Part shown: piece after piece, positions 48,201-61,300 of the stretch
Position numbering within the stretch: the stretch's first letter is position 1
How the letters are laid out: every line of letters begins with the position of its first letter
NCBI RefSeq assembly: GCF_016859285.1
Contig: NC_053420.1
Coordinates: forward strand, 22,469,045 to 22,533,044
Length of the DNA: 64,000 nucleotides
Direction: 5' to 3'
Origin: Xiphias gladius
Lineage: Eukaryota; Chordata; Actinopteri; Istiophoriformes; Xiphiidae
Position numbers and translations under genes: made by a program
Notes under the pieces: model-generated
What the model saw: the letters and a program-made list of their open reading frames with translations, nothing else
Told to the model about the DNA's origin: nothing
Database searches by the model: none

Positions 48201-51200
48201 AATGGAAACAATAAGGAATATACAGACTATTCTTTTTTTTTCAGTAAACAGTAATGCTCCTTAGGAAGTACGGTACGGTAGCAGTCATCAGTACGGTGCT
48301 AATATAGCTGTTTTCGTCCATAGCCATGCATTGTAACAACATGTGTTAGCAGCAGCCACCGTGGACCGTTGGCACAGCAGTCTGCTAGTGTCTCCACTGT
48401 CAAAGTCTCTCCTGGTCCAACACCTGGTTGGTGGAGAATTTAGATGCTAGCAGTAGCTCCTCGTTCCTGACTGGAGATTAACTGTTAATGCTGATGTGGA
48501 CAAAACTGGAGAGGGGGATGGAGAAGGTGGAGGAGAAGTGAGAGAGAGAGAGAGAGCGAGGGAGGCCCAGCTCCTGTGCTGTAATTAGTATGGATCTGAA
48601 AAGCAACTAATCGGATTGAAGGAAACAAACTGGATTGGGCTTCCGAGGTCCATGTGCAGCCCCAGATCCGGGGATAAAGCCTGGACCTGCTCTGGGAGGT
48701 GGACCCAGGGCGCTCTCAAGCCATGCTACATGGGCACAAATTGAAACCAGCACCAGTACCACAAGCACCACCACCACCCTACACATCCAAACTGGCGAGG
48801 CGCTCTAGCAAGGGTTACAGGGGTAGGCGTGGGGTCGGGTCGGGGGTCCTCATTAGTGAGCTTCGTTAACTAATTACTGTGCCATTGTTCAGCTGTGCAG
48901 ATTGACCCTGCTGGCCTGAGCCCAAACCAAGTCTCTCTCTCTCACTGTGTGTGTGCATGCATTGAAATGCCAACTCCTTTTGTCTCCTTTTCTGTTTATA
49001 GCTTTTTGTTTAGCTTATATTGATTATATTGCCATAATGGGGCAGCCTTTGGTGCCTTTTTATCAGTGTGGGTGCCATTTTGTCACAAGAATGTCTTGGC
49101 AGGTTGGCCGATGTGTCAGAGCTCGAATGTCTGTACGTGATTTGACACATTAGGGACACACATTTGTTTTCAGTGGTTTGGAAGTGGTAGATATGTGTGT
49201 ATTTCGGTATTACTACCCATATAATTAACTATATGTGTCACTTTGTCTTCGTGTGTTGGTGTTTATGTTTATGCTACACTATGTGGGTGCTTGTGAGTGT
49301 GTGTGTGTATGTGTGCCTGTGGGGGTAGCACAGGAGCCCCAGTTCCTCTACGGGCCCATCTGTTTTGTACTCTTTGTCCTGTTAATTAATGGAATCAGAG
49401 GGGCTGCCTGCTGGGACGGCCCCACTGCACCGCTACACTGGACAGGCCCACTTTCTCATGGGCTGACTCTGTTTTCCAAATGAATGCCTTTTCTTTTTCC
49501 CCTTTGATTTTTCTCCCCCACCTCCTCTATCTATCTATCTATCTATTGATTTGACGTTTTTATTTATTTCTTTATTTTTTTGTTTTCCAGTTTTTAACAC
49601 TGGTGGACGCGCTGGGCCACGTGAGGTGACTATTGGTCGTAGATTAGTCTAGCCTTCAAAGCTAAACCACTAAAATCATATTGTAGGCTCTGCGTTTCTG
49701 TGCTGCTTAGATTGAGCGGAGGTTGGATGTCATGAAGTAGGATGTTAGTCAGACCATTTTATGAACACTCAGTCATGACTCTTCTTTGTCAGCCTGGGAA
49801 GAGCAACTTTTGTCTTCCTACAAAGGCTTTACCATAATCCATGAGTACTTAAATTTTCACCAGTCTGATTGTGACAGACTGTGACAGTAGCAGAGCCACT
49901 TCTCAAATATCAAGCCCCTGAAAGGCTATTTCTGAGTGTTGCAAACAGTGACCTGGCTAAGTCATTTTACTTTTTGCTTTGTGGCCTATCTGTCTTCCTC
50001 GAGGCTAATATGGCAGTCTGATAGATGCTTTAGTTTTTATTATTGCCTTCCTCTGAGTACAGGCAGATGTAGAATTTAAGTTTCTGTTACTTTGCTGAAG
50101 TGGTATAATTTTTTTTAACCGCATGGCATGACTGTAGCTGTAGTAGCATTACTACAGATATTGCATTACGCCTAACCTAGTCTAGTTGGTAACTTTCTAT
50201 ATTTTAGACTGTTTTTCAAGAATTTTCGATAATTTAAAAGCTATGAAATACCTGTGCTTTGTCAACATGTGTAGTATGGGTGGGCATGCACCTTGACACG
50301 AGTCAAATTTATCAACCTTTAGAGATTTTTTTTAAAATACGGTTTTGTACCATGGTATCTGTGTCTTTAATATCTCAGATTTTATTATGTGTATTAACAA
50401 GATTGTTGGATTAATGCGTTTGCGTATCTACCTGTTTGTCAGGTGTTTAAGTCACGAGATAAGCCAAATAATTAGCGTCCAGTTATTTTATCCTTGAAAA
50501 GCTTTTCTAATGAGTTTCATGAAAATATATCACAATATATATCAATTCTGTTACAATATACATGTACTGACGAACCACTCCTAATGTAAAAAAGACGTTG
50601 TTCTCAAGCAGAATTGAAAAGGAAATGGATCTTACAAAGGTGCATTGACAGGCGACTGATTTGCAACCTCACCACATGTTGTTAAATTAGTAGAAAGGCT
50701 GTTGGATGTTTTTGTTTTTAGAAAGATATATATTTTTTTGCGAATATATGATGGTATTTACTCTGAAGACTGTTACCTGACTGTAGCCTTGTGTCCAATG
50801 TGAGACTTGGTTTCTCAGCGCTGTCACTGTCAGCTCATGGTCTGTGTCTTTGCCACATAATCGCCTCAGGGCAGCTCCTGTACTCTAGTCTTGTTAAAAC
50901 ACTTAAAGGCAGGTGGGCTGACCTGAACACGAGAGGCTGCTACCTCTCAGAGCTTTCAGGTCGGAAGAAACACCAGTCATGTTGGGCGCAATTTCCTGAG
51001 GACTGTTTTGTTAAGTTAGGATGTGTTGTGGTAGTGTTATTACAAGCGAAATTTACATGAGAGAAAGTAACACAATATGACATTTAATGACGACGTGGTG
51101 TTGCAGTGTTCCAGTGTGATTCTGTCATTGTGTTATGCTTCAGAGGTAACTGCAGCCTCTCCTGTCTCTAAAGCTTCTTCCTGGTTATTTTTATACCATT

Positions 51201-54200
51201 AAATAAATTTACAATCTAGAAGCAATTTTTCTCATCAGGAGTACAGGTGAACTGCTACTTGCTCTGCAAAAACCTGTAGTACATAATCAAGGCTGCATCT
51301 GCACGTGCCATTTACGGTATATGTGGCTTTTGCTCCGTTAATTAAAAAAAAAAAAAAATTCTGTCAAAGGGTGAGAACCAAGGGGTAGAGAAGTCACCGT
51401 GCTGATAACTGTACAGCATGAGCCACACGTCTTACAGATCTTTCTTACAGATCCAATGAAATGCTCTGTTGCCACTGTTTGTGAGTGCACTCTGTTGTTG
51501 CACTGCTGTTGCCGATAGTCAGTGGGGGCTTTGCGTGTCCTTGTCACCTTTGTCTTTGTGCCCGGACCAGCTGGAGGTGACATGATTCTTCACGTCTTTG
51601 TGTCCCACTTCAAGGTGCAAAGTCCTTCTGCAATCCATTCCAAGGACGCTGCAGCTGCATCATAGTTACACAGCGTTGTGCTCTCGAAGCATTGGTAAAT
51701 CTGTGGCACTTAAAGGTCCTCGTAGAATGTCTGTAGATTTGTCATCAGAAGCAGGGAATTATCATAGAAAAGAGATGAAAGAATTGTTTGAATATTGAAT
51801 CAATGCACTCCCTCGCATTGTGTGTGTTGTTCACATCATCAAGTACTTATTTCTGGCCATTTGATAGGCTCCTTTTAGTTGCCAATATCAATTCAATACC
51901 TCTGACAGCGGCTGTATGAGGCACAAGGGGTTTTGCTTCACACATCCAATTATTAGAACAAAGATGGAACTCTAAGACCATAATACACTACAAGGTCCTG
52001 TGACCTAAAATCATCTCTCTCGTAGGCTTGAAAGAGAATAACATGAGATTCCACACAAATTTAAAATGCCAGGCCAGGCTTTGCATATTTAGCATTATTA
52101 AAGGCCAACTCATTCAAAACTCATTTGCTTCTAATTTTATCTGTAACCTTGACCACTGCTGAGACATTCCACTGAGGAGAAATATGGATACAGTAAAATC
52201 TGGCTAATCCAAAATGGGGGTTGTCTGGATTTGTGAGATTTAAAAAAAAAAATATCCATCTGAAATATATTCAGAATATTAAATGCTCATTCTGGATTCC
52301 AGACTGCCCCGAACGGTCTAGTTTGTGGCTAAAATACATTTAGTTGTATCTCAACACACAATTCAGAGAATGTACGTATTCACAACTCAGTGTGTATCTT
52401 GTTCCCTACGCCTGTTTGTTTGGCTGGTGTGTTTGGATTTTTTGGGGCTTGCATAAACAAGGATCTACTATACATACTCTCAGATTTGCATAAGTTCTAT
52501 TTCTGGACTTGCCGGCCTTCAGATGGGCCAGACTTAGAGGCTCAGTGTAATTACTAATTCTGGTTTTGTTAACAGTGTGATAATTCATTGACGCCCAGAG
52601 GGTAAATTCACTCTGCACAAACACAGGATCAACCCCCAAAAATATCCAGAGCAGGTAGAGATTTGGTGTCCTTGTTCAAGAAAACCTAAGCAGGGTGTAC
52701 CTCTAAGTCTCAGAAGGGACATGGAAAAAAAGCACTTGATTTCTGTTTAACCCTTTTAACCTTTATATTTGTTTTGGGGTCCTGGAGATCCCGGGTCCTC
52801 TTTAACAGCTGAAAAAACATGTTTTACATTGTTTTATCAGCTTGATAACTCACGACTTTTAAGAATTTCTTATATTTTGAACTGATGACATGTTTCAAGT
52901 GTCTGCATTTCTAGTGTGTGGGATCTTGGGCATCCTAACTTTAAAACATGATTAAGTACAATGGATTTTGCTCTCTGTCTGTGACTGGTGTTGACAATTC
53001 TTTTTATTCAGCACTACTACTACACTAATAAGTCTAATTGGATTTCTGTCGTTCAATTTTTAAAACAGAGGGAATTAGACTGCTATGGGGTCTATCTGTG
53101 TCTCATTGAGCCCCAAACCTATGTAACATGTAGATACTATGCAGATAACATATTGTACATTTCTTTGTCTATTAATGACTTTTCTAGCAAACGAAATAAT
53201 TATATATATCTATTAATGCCTAGCCCGTATAATTTATGTAACTGTTGTAATAACAATGCTTTCTAGTCATTCTTGTATTTTGTCACCTTTGTAAAACGTG
53301 CAAGCCAAGCCCAGTTTGTGTCAAAGGGAAGGGTTACCACTTAAATACTTTTCTACAGAAAATCAAGATGGGAGGAAAAAAAAATATTAATTTGTTAAGT
53401 TGGGAATAAAATTGGTTAATTTTGCATTTACTATTTTTGTTCGTACATGGCGGGGTTCTGTGAGTCCTCAAACAATGAGGAAGTAAAGCAAATGTCAATA
53501 CAACACAAGGTTTCAAATCTAACTATCTGTAATACAGTAGCGCCGGCTTACTACAATCATCATCATTCATGAAAACTGTAATTTAATCTTAGAACCTCTT
53601 GAAATATGTATGTCTTTACAATAAAATGTGTTTCACTACTTTTACGAAATTTGAACACTATCTTACCTCCTCTCTCCCTTACAGATCGACCCAAAAGTGG
53701 CGTTTCCCCGCCGGGCCCAGCCTAAGGTGAGTGCACCCTGAAGGGGTTAATGGCAAGGAGTAGTAGTGATGATGTCATGTGTCACCCCTAATCACTCAGC
53801 CCTGGTTGGCTGGGATTAGAGAAGGGCACGTGACCAAAGAGGAGCGGCAATCCACTTGTCCAGTGTGACACCGTGGCCCTGTACCCTGACCCTAGCCCCC
53901 ACCCGCACCCTGACCATCAGCAGCCAACATCTCATACACACACACACACACGCGCACACAAACACATACACATATGCTTGTTTGTGTCCTGGCACGCACA
54001 CGACTGAAAACTCATCGGCAGTACTCACCTGTACACACACATGCACGCCTTCAAGCTCTACATGTAACAGACCGAGAGGCTGACTGACTGAACTGAATTA
54101 GCCTGAATGCTCAAAAGAGCTTTCAGAAACCTCTGAGATGAGATAAAACCAAAAAACACAAAGTTTCTTTATCACAGGCATCTGCCCCCTGCCTAATGTG

Positions 54201-57200
54201 ATTAGTGGCAAACGATGCCTTCTTCTTCTTCTCTGTTGCTAGCTGGTGACCAGGACAAAGAAGATCTTTGTCGGAGGGCTGTCAGTCAATACCACCATCG
54301 AAGATGTGAAGCAATACTTCGACCAATTTGGAAAGGTAAACTATACACAAATCTGGTCTCTATTTGTGGCCGTCACACTCTTTGACAAGCTCCTGTCTCT
54401 CAGAGTCTCTAATGCAGTGGTTCCCAACCTTTTTTTGAGTGAACCTGGTGTCCCCTTCAGAGACACCGCCTGTCGTGTTACAAATGTGGTCATTTGAATT
54501 GATTTTTAACCTGGATATTAAAAGTGGATAAAATAATTATTGAATTGTCAATCTTTGATCAGTTTGGTTTGATACTACTTCCACTTGGAGCGGCAGAAGC
54601 GGGATGTTTCAACCATTTATCCGTTACTTTTAGCTATTTCAGTCATTTATACGTTAGCTAACTGTTTGAACTGCTTATCCCTTAATTTTAAGTAACTATG
54701 TTAACTGCTAATCCATTAGCATTAATTATTTCAATCATTTATCCATTAGCTATTTTAACTGTGTTCCAATACTTTTAGCTTACTATTTCATATATTACTT
54801 TTAGAATAACTATTTCAACCATTCTCCTTTTTATTAAATTGAAATTTCTATTTTATCAGATAAGTTGTGTTACTCTACAATCTTTCCACATACCCACTGG
54901 CAAGTGCAGAGGCTACCACTGCAGAACAAGTAGCTCTGGTTGGGAATCACTTCTCTAATGCACCTTTGATGAATTATACTCATCTTTTGGCTGTATCTCT
55001 TTGACATATTTCAACTTTTCTCTGCACATTTACAAATTTACAGAGAAATTATTGTTTTACACCTGTTGTTTTCCTCATTTTTTCCCCTTTCATTTGAGTT
55101 GAGGCATGACAAAAAGTGCAAGATGGGCTTAATTTCAGAGAAAAGGTGGAGAGAAAAGGGCCAGACGAAAGTGAAAGACATGACTGAAAGAGAGAAAGAA
55201 CCAAAAGAAAACAAAGAAAGAAGCTGTGTGGTCACTGATGTCTGCTCTGCCAGCTAGAGCATCAGTTAGTTTGTTAGTTTATCTCTTTTGTGAGCTGTTT
55301 TGCTCTTTTCTGATCGCATCTTAGTGTTGTTAGCTTCCACATTTGTCGTGCTCAGCTCCTTTGAATGAAATTTGGTGAAAGGCAAACACATGCTGTGGAG
55401 ACAGATGAGTGGCCGGGGAGAGGGAGGAAGAGAAAAAGCAGGCAGAGGAGGGGAAGAGAAGAGGGAGATGGCGGGGGACTGAAAGGGAAGAAGCAACCCC
55501 CCATGGAGAGCGAGGGAGGAGAACTCTGAAAGGGTTGAAGGGCAGAGAAAAGAAGGAATGTTGAGATAGTGAGGAAGAAAAGTGGCTATGAAAGGCAAAA
55601 ACACCAATCTGATGGACCATAAATGTATGAAAGTGCCCATGAAATGTTGGGTTATTTTTTAGCTAACTACACGTATGGGGGTTGGGGGGTGCTTATGAGT
55701 GGAGTTCAGGCTCTTCAGTATTAACTAATCAAATGCAACAGCTGCTCCTGTAACACCCCCCCCACCTTGCCCAAAATCGGTACCTCAGACACCGACTCCC
55801 CTCCCGTCCCACACATACACACACCCTGCTCCAGTCCCTCTCAGCTTGTTGCCGTGGTGACCTGCTTTCGCCCATTGTCCTGCTGTAATCCAATGTTTTT
55901 TTGTTTCCCTTAAAAAAATGCGTGAGAAGTGTGTATTTGCATGAATGGAAAGAGGAGTGTGTGTGCACGCATGAGAGTGTGACAGTGGCATTGCTGAGGC
56001 TGCGAAGGGAGGCGAGCTTGCATACATTTGTCCAGATATAGACAGACAGCAAGACTCACAGCCAGTGATCCCACTTGTCACAAACATTAAGTGTGTGGTT
56101 CTGCTGCTGTTGGTGAGCAGGACTGTCTGAAAATGAGCATGGCTCCAGGATGTAGGCCTAATGGGTTGGAAGAAATTAACAGCACGGAGCTCCTTATTCC
56201 TCGTGTCTGGCTGTGTTTTTCTCTTAGTTGGCCTCTGACTCATGTTTGGGGTTATTACCATATTTCAGGTGCTAGCTCAAATTGAAATATTGTCTTCTAA
56301 TTCTGGGCCGTGGGCCCTGGTCGACCTGCATTTTGACTCATTGTAAGGTGGGTGCTGTGACATGTGTCATGTTTTCCTGAGTGCGTTTCGTTAAAATGGC
56401 TGCAGCTCTGTGCCGAATCAGTTCTCCCTGGTGATTACAGACACTCATATCTAAGACAACATTCCCTCCGCAGGATGAGGGGATATTTGGGCTGTTTGGA
56501 CACGTGAGACCAAAGCTGTATCATGGATAGCGCCAATCCCACAGTGCATTCCTGCTGAGCAGGAGGTATTTCTTGTTTATTATCTGAGCCTGGTTACAAG
56601 GTGCAGGTTAGGATGGAGTAGGACTCAGTGCCCTGTTTATTTTCATAGTGTGGCACCGCCTTGCAAAGGAAAACACAGAATGCACTATGCATTTTCTGCA
56701 CCTCTTTGATGCGTGCTGCAGTTTATTTTTTTGATGTATACTTCTGAAAGCGCACCTACACAAACTTCATTAGACCAGACAGAAATGGCGGCTCAGTTGA
56801 CACATCAGGTGTTTTGGACCAAACCAAGGAGTCAAAGGCGTGTGTTTATGTGTGGTTTCCCCAACTGAACAAATCTGAGCTCCTGTTGCTAAATGTCCTT
56901 GGGCCAATAAGACCACAGCAGCCATGTTTGTATGAGAAGGAAGTCTGAATACTGAGGTGAAGGACTTGTGATCCCCCTCAACCTGGTGGAGAGTTGAGAA
57001 CGCCTCCCTTCTTTCTGGCAACGCTGAATGTAGAGCCTGTGTGGATCTGAGAAATGTGTTTTAAACTGGAAATCAGGCATGCAGTTAGGTAATTTGATAA
57101 TTAGCATTTCAGGCATTTCGGTCACTCAGTCAGTGCGTTTAATCCAAAGGAAATTCCTGTTTTTGTGTCTTTTATCCTGCCTCTCTGTGCTGCATTCCTG

Positions 57201-57433
57201 GGAGTACCTTACACGAAAAACAACCATTAAAATCCCCCTTTTAAAACTCAATTTAAAATAAAATGAGAGAATATGTTTTAGCAATAAGCGAAGGAAGAAG
57301 TGGATAAGATGAAAAGTGCAGCATGTGGACAGGGCAGACATGAATAGTTGGGACTCCACTCACCCATGTGAGCTGGCGATTAGGAGGCTTGACTGAACAC
57401 TTTGTCTTCTGGCCTGTTTAGAGAGAGATGGCC

Positions 57434-57470
<37 letters not shown>

Positions 57471-58252
57471 ACGAAAGAGGGAGATGTGAGGAGACAGCAG
57501 GGAAAAAATGTGAATGCCACCTTTCATAATCTTGGAAAAAAAGTGTAACGGACTTGCCAGCAAACACTTGTTCTTCAGACAATAGCTGTATGCTTCACTA
57601 AAACCTGGATATTTTTAATGCTGCGCTCTGAAAGCTGCACAGTTAACCCTCGTTTCGGTACATCTGAAAATGCCAGAACTTCCTGAGAATATGACCTTAA
57701 CTTTTCTTCACTCTCCGCATGCATGCTGAGCACTTAGCGACTGAGCCACTGCTAAGCCAATCTCAGACCCCCACAGCTATCCAATCAGATTGTCTTACAG
57801 CACCCTGGGCAGTGGACACTGGAGATCGTCTTCTTATTGGTTTTGGCAAGGGCAAGGGGCTGGTGTGCGACCACAGCATAAGCTCACACACGTGACAGAA
57901 TGTATTGTCATGGAAGACAATTAGGCTAAACGTATTAGCTTGACCGTACCGCACATTATCTTTTCTCTGTCTTCAAAAATTTGGCTTCAGAGCGGCACAG
58001 CTTGAAAGCTCCTCGGATCGGCCGTGCTAACAATTCTTCCAGAATAGATGCTGCTAATGCTAACAGGAGGGCTAGCTGTGCATGTAACTCTACTCTTATG
58101 ATAACATGTTGGCTTGCAGCTGTCTACTTACTGTCCTGTTCCCTGGATCTCTGCTGTGTCATTGAGTTTGGATGACCGGAAGGGTGGAAGGCATGAGGGG
58201 AGGGGGGGGGATAAAAACTCAATGAAGGACAGAAAGAGGAGGGGGTGGCTTT

Positions 58253-58309
<57 letters not shown>

Positions 58310-61300
58310 CGTGTGTCCAAGCTATACATTGACAAGGAAGGGAGTTAAAAGGTTCAAGAAGGTTATAGAAGCAACCTTGATCCTCTCCATATCCATCATT
58401 TGGCAAGGAAATATCAACTTTCTCACTTGAATAGGTGCACAGACGTAATCTCAATCAGACTGGAAGATGTGTGTTTATGTGTGTTTTTCATCTGAGGTAA
58501 AGGTTAGAAATCGGATGGCCTGGTCATCCAGAGGCCTCTGCCACTCATGTTACACTGGTTTGAGTTTCAGTGCTTGCTGCCTAATGAAAATAGCAATGTA
58601 GTCATACTCTCCATGTGATGCAGGGAGACTGTATTGCAGATATTTCTGAATGTTGTCGTAAAAGTTTTTTGTTTTTGTTTTTGTTTTTTCTTGTGGGGTA
58701 CAGAAAAAACAAAAGTTATTTCTAAAGTGCTGCCAGGCCTTGGCTTCCCCGTCTCTCTCCTCATGCCGTCAGAGCTTGAGCAGAGGCTGCTAACTTTCCT
58801 GCCAGTGAAGGACAAGTGACGGAGGGAGGAAAAAGGGTGAAAAGAGGGAGGAGGAGGTGGAGGAATACGAATAGGGCAGGGGAGTGAGTGCAAAAAGGAA
58901 AGTGGAGGGAGAAGGAGAATAAAGGGAGAGCGTGTTGACAAAGACCCCAATTCACTTTGTTCTCTACTCTCTGATCCAAAATGTTCATTGACAGATTTTC
59001 TATCCTCTATCAAAACTTTACCTTCTATATTTTTTTTATCACCCCAATATCTCTTCTTTGGTCACATGCCTTCTCTCCCTCTCCTTTTCCCCTTTTCACT
59101 CCATTCTATTCATTGAAATGAGTTTGTTGGGGGGTGGGTGGGCTGAGTATGGGGGGGGGGGCAAGTTCTTCTGATTGAAATTCTTTACAGGGTCTCCATG
59201 GGAATAGTAAACTTTGTGGAGAGGGACAGACAGCAAGGGTGAACAAATGAAATGGAAAAAAAGAGGGAGAAAGACAGAGACAGAGCAAAGACTGGGAAAG
59301 AATTTCCTCCAGTGCTTCGTGAAAAGGGAACATTGACTTCTTTTTCACGTTGATAGATTGTATTTCATTTTATTTTTATACAGCTTCCCCTCATTTCCCT
59401 CATCGCTCTCTTCCTCTCTCTGCCGCTCATTCTTTCTTTTTCTTTTCTCCTTTGTCACCTGTCACCCCCTCCCTCTCTCCCCTCCACCCTCTCCATCTGC
59501 TTTCCCCTCTTACTCCAGTGCTAAAGAGGGACAATGGCACCCCATGCTGTGTAATGATGTGTGTGTGCGTGTGGGTGTTTGCGTGTGCGTTAATATGTCG
59601 TAGCTCATCTATTCTCTGCTTTGTTCTCACAGGTCGATGATGCCATGCTTATGTTTGACAAAACAACCAACAGACACAGAGGTATGTGCGGAGAGTTATA
59701 GTCGTACACTATGTTAATATGTGTCAGCATACTAAGTGAGATTCCCAGAAACATGTCCTCATAAATGAAAATAGAAACAGCATGATGGAGTCAGTAGGTG
59801 AACCCTCCACAGAAAAAAAAAAGCTGAATATTTCTCAAATCACGTTCTATTGTCTTTCCTCTTCTTTGGCCTCCCCTTGCTTCATTTATCTCTGTCCTCT
59901 CTCAGTGAGTCAGAAGCGCAGCGCCCGCTGAGGGTGACGATACAGGGTCAGGTTGCTTACAGGCGAGGATGTAACTTAATGAGACGAGAGAGGAAAGAGG
60001 GAGTAGGAAAAGAGGAGGGTGGAGTTGGAGAAACTGGGTGTGACCATGGGTAGAAGACAGTATATCTGGGCTGCGCTTTTGGTGAACCACACCCCATCCC
60101 TGCGCCTCCATGATGCCAACATCTGATCGAAAGGCGAGCCATGCCGGGCTCGGACTGATGGTGTCAGCTGCTTGTGTTTGGAATGGCTGCTAACGAAGGC
60201 AGAGGAGGAGGTTGAGGAGTGGGCCGCGGTCACTTGTCAATTACGTATCCACCTAATCGAACTTTTCAGTCTCTTGCTCTCCTGCAAGATTTGCTCTAAT
60301 TTCTCGAAACAGTCTTATTATCTACTCGTATCCAGAACTGTAAAGGAAGATTCAGTGCTTTTTGCAACACTTTTTTAAAATTAGTGTAATTGCTGAGATC
60401 TGGGGTTGTGGGGTCTCTGCTACATATGTCTTTGAAACAAAACACAGGATATCCCAAACATGAACAAACGGAGAGGTCAGGTAGAGTCTTCACAGGAATA
60501 AGAGTCTGCTTCTGTGTCTTCCAGGCTTTGGCTTTGTTACCTTTGAGAATGAAGACGTGGTGGAGAAAGTGTGTGAGATCCACTTCCACGAGATCAACAA
60601 CAAAATGGTACACATTTTTCATCAAGCTAGAGGTTTCAATTAAGAAACGAGAGTCATTTCAAGGTTAAATCTCCAACACATGTTCACTTTATGTCGTACA
60701 TTGTAATTTAAATGATCCAAAACATCTAGAGCATTATTTACTCAACGCCGTAAGGATTTGCTTGAGCTGCATTTAGCTTTCTGCCAAGGAGTGTTGTGAA
60801 ACGTGGAGTTTGGTGAAGTTTCGCTTTTCATCTCAGTATTACTTCACATCAAATGAAAATTTATTTCCAATGTTTTAGGTGGAATGTAAGAAAGCCCAGC
60901 CCAAGGAGGTAATGACGCCGACAGGCTCAGCCAGAGGCCGCTCCAGAGTGATGCCTTATGGGATGGACGCCTTCATGCTGGGCATCGGCATGCTGGGTAA
61001 GATCCCAAATCAAATATACCCGAAGCAAATACACTGTCCCAAAAGAATATGTAAATACAGTGTATATACATATATATCAAAAGCTAAAATGCCAGTCCTT
61101 GAGAAGTCTCCTTAAAGGTTTTATTCATAAGCAGTAAGTGTTATGGTTTAGAGAAGATGCTTAACACAAAATAAAGACTTAAATTTTCGGTTTTATCAAA
61201 TATATCTTTACATAATATCACAATTACTAATGCATTTAACCATAGAAATGAACAGGTATTTTCACATGTACAGTATAATTGAACAGTTTAGAGTTACTGC

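Larger units (their letters stand above)
54336..59632. other. msi1: msi1 intron 6
   Basis: A 5.3-kb intron with no exon recognised. It holds the hAT element (54415-54952), a GA repeat (57437-57466) and a GT repeat (58254-58317). Confidence 0.6.

Noticed and set aside
55266-55640. 124-codon minus-strand frame in msi1 intron 6
   Set aside because: Low-complexity GA-rich DNA, no homology, and no splice context.
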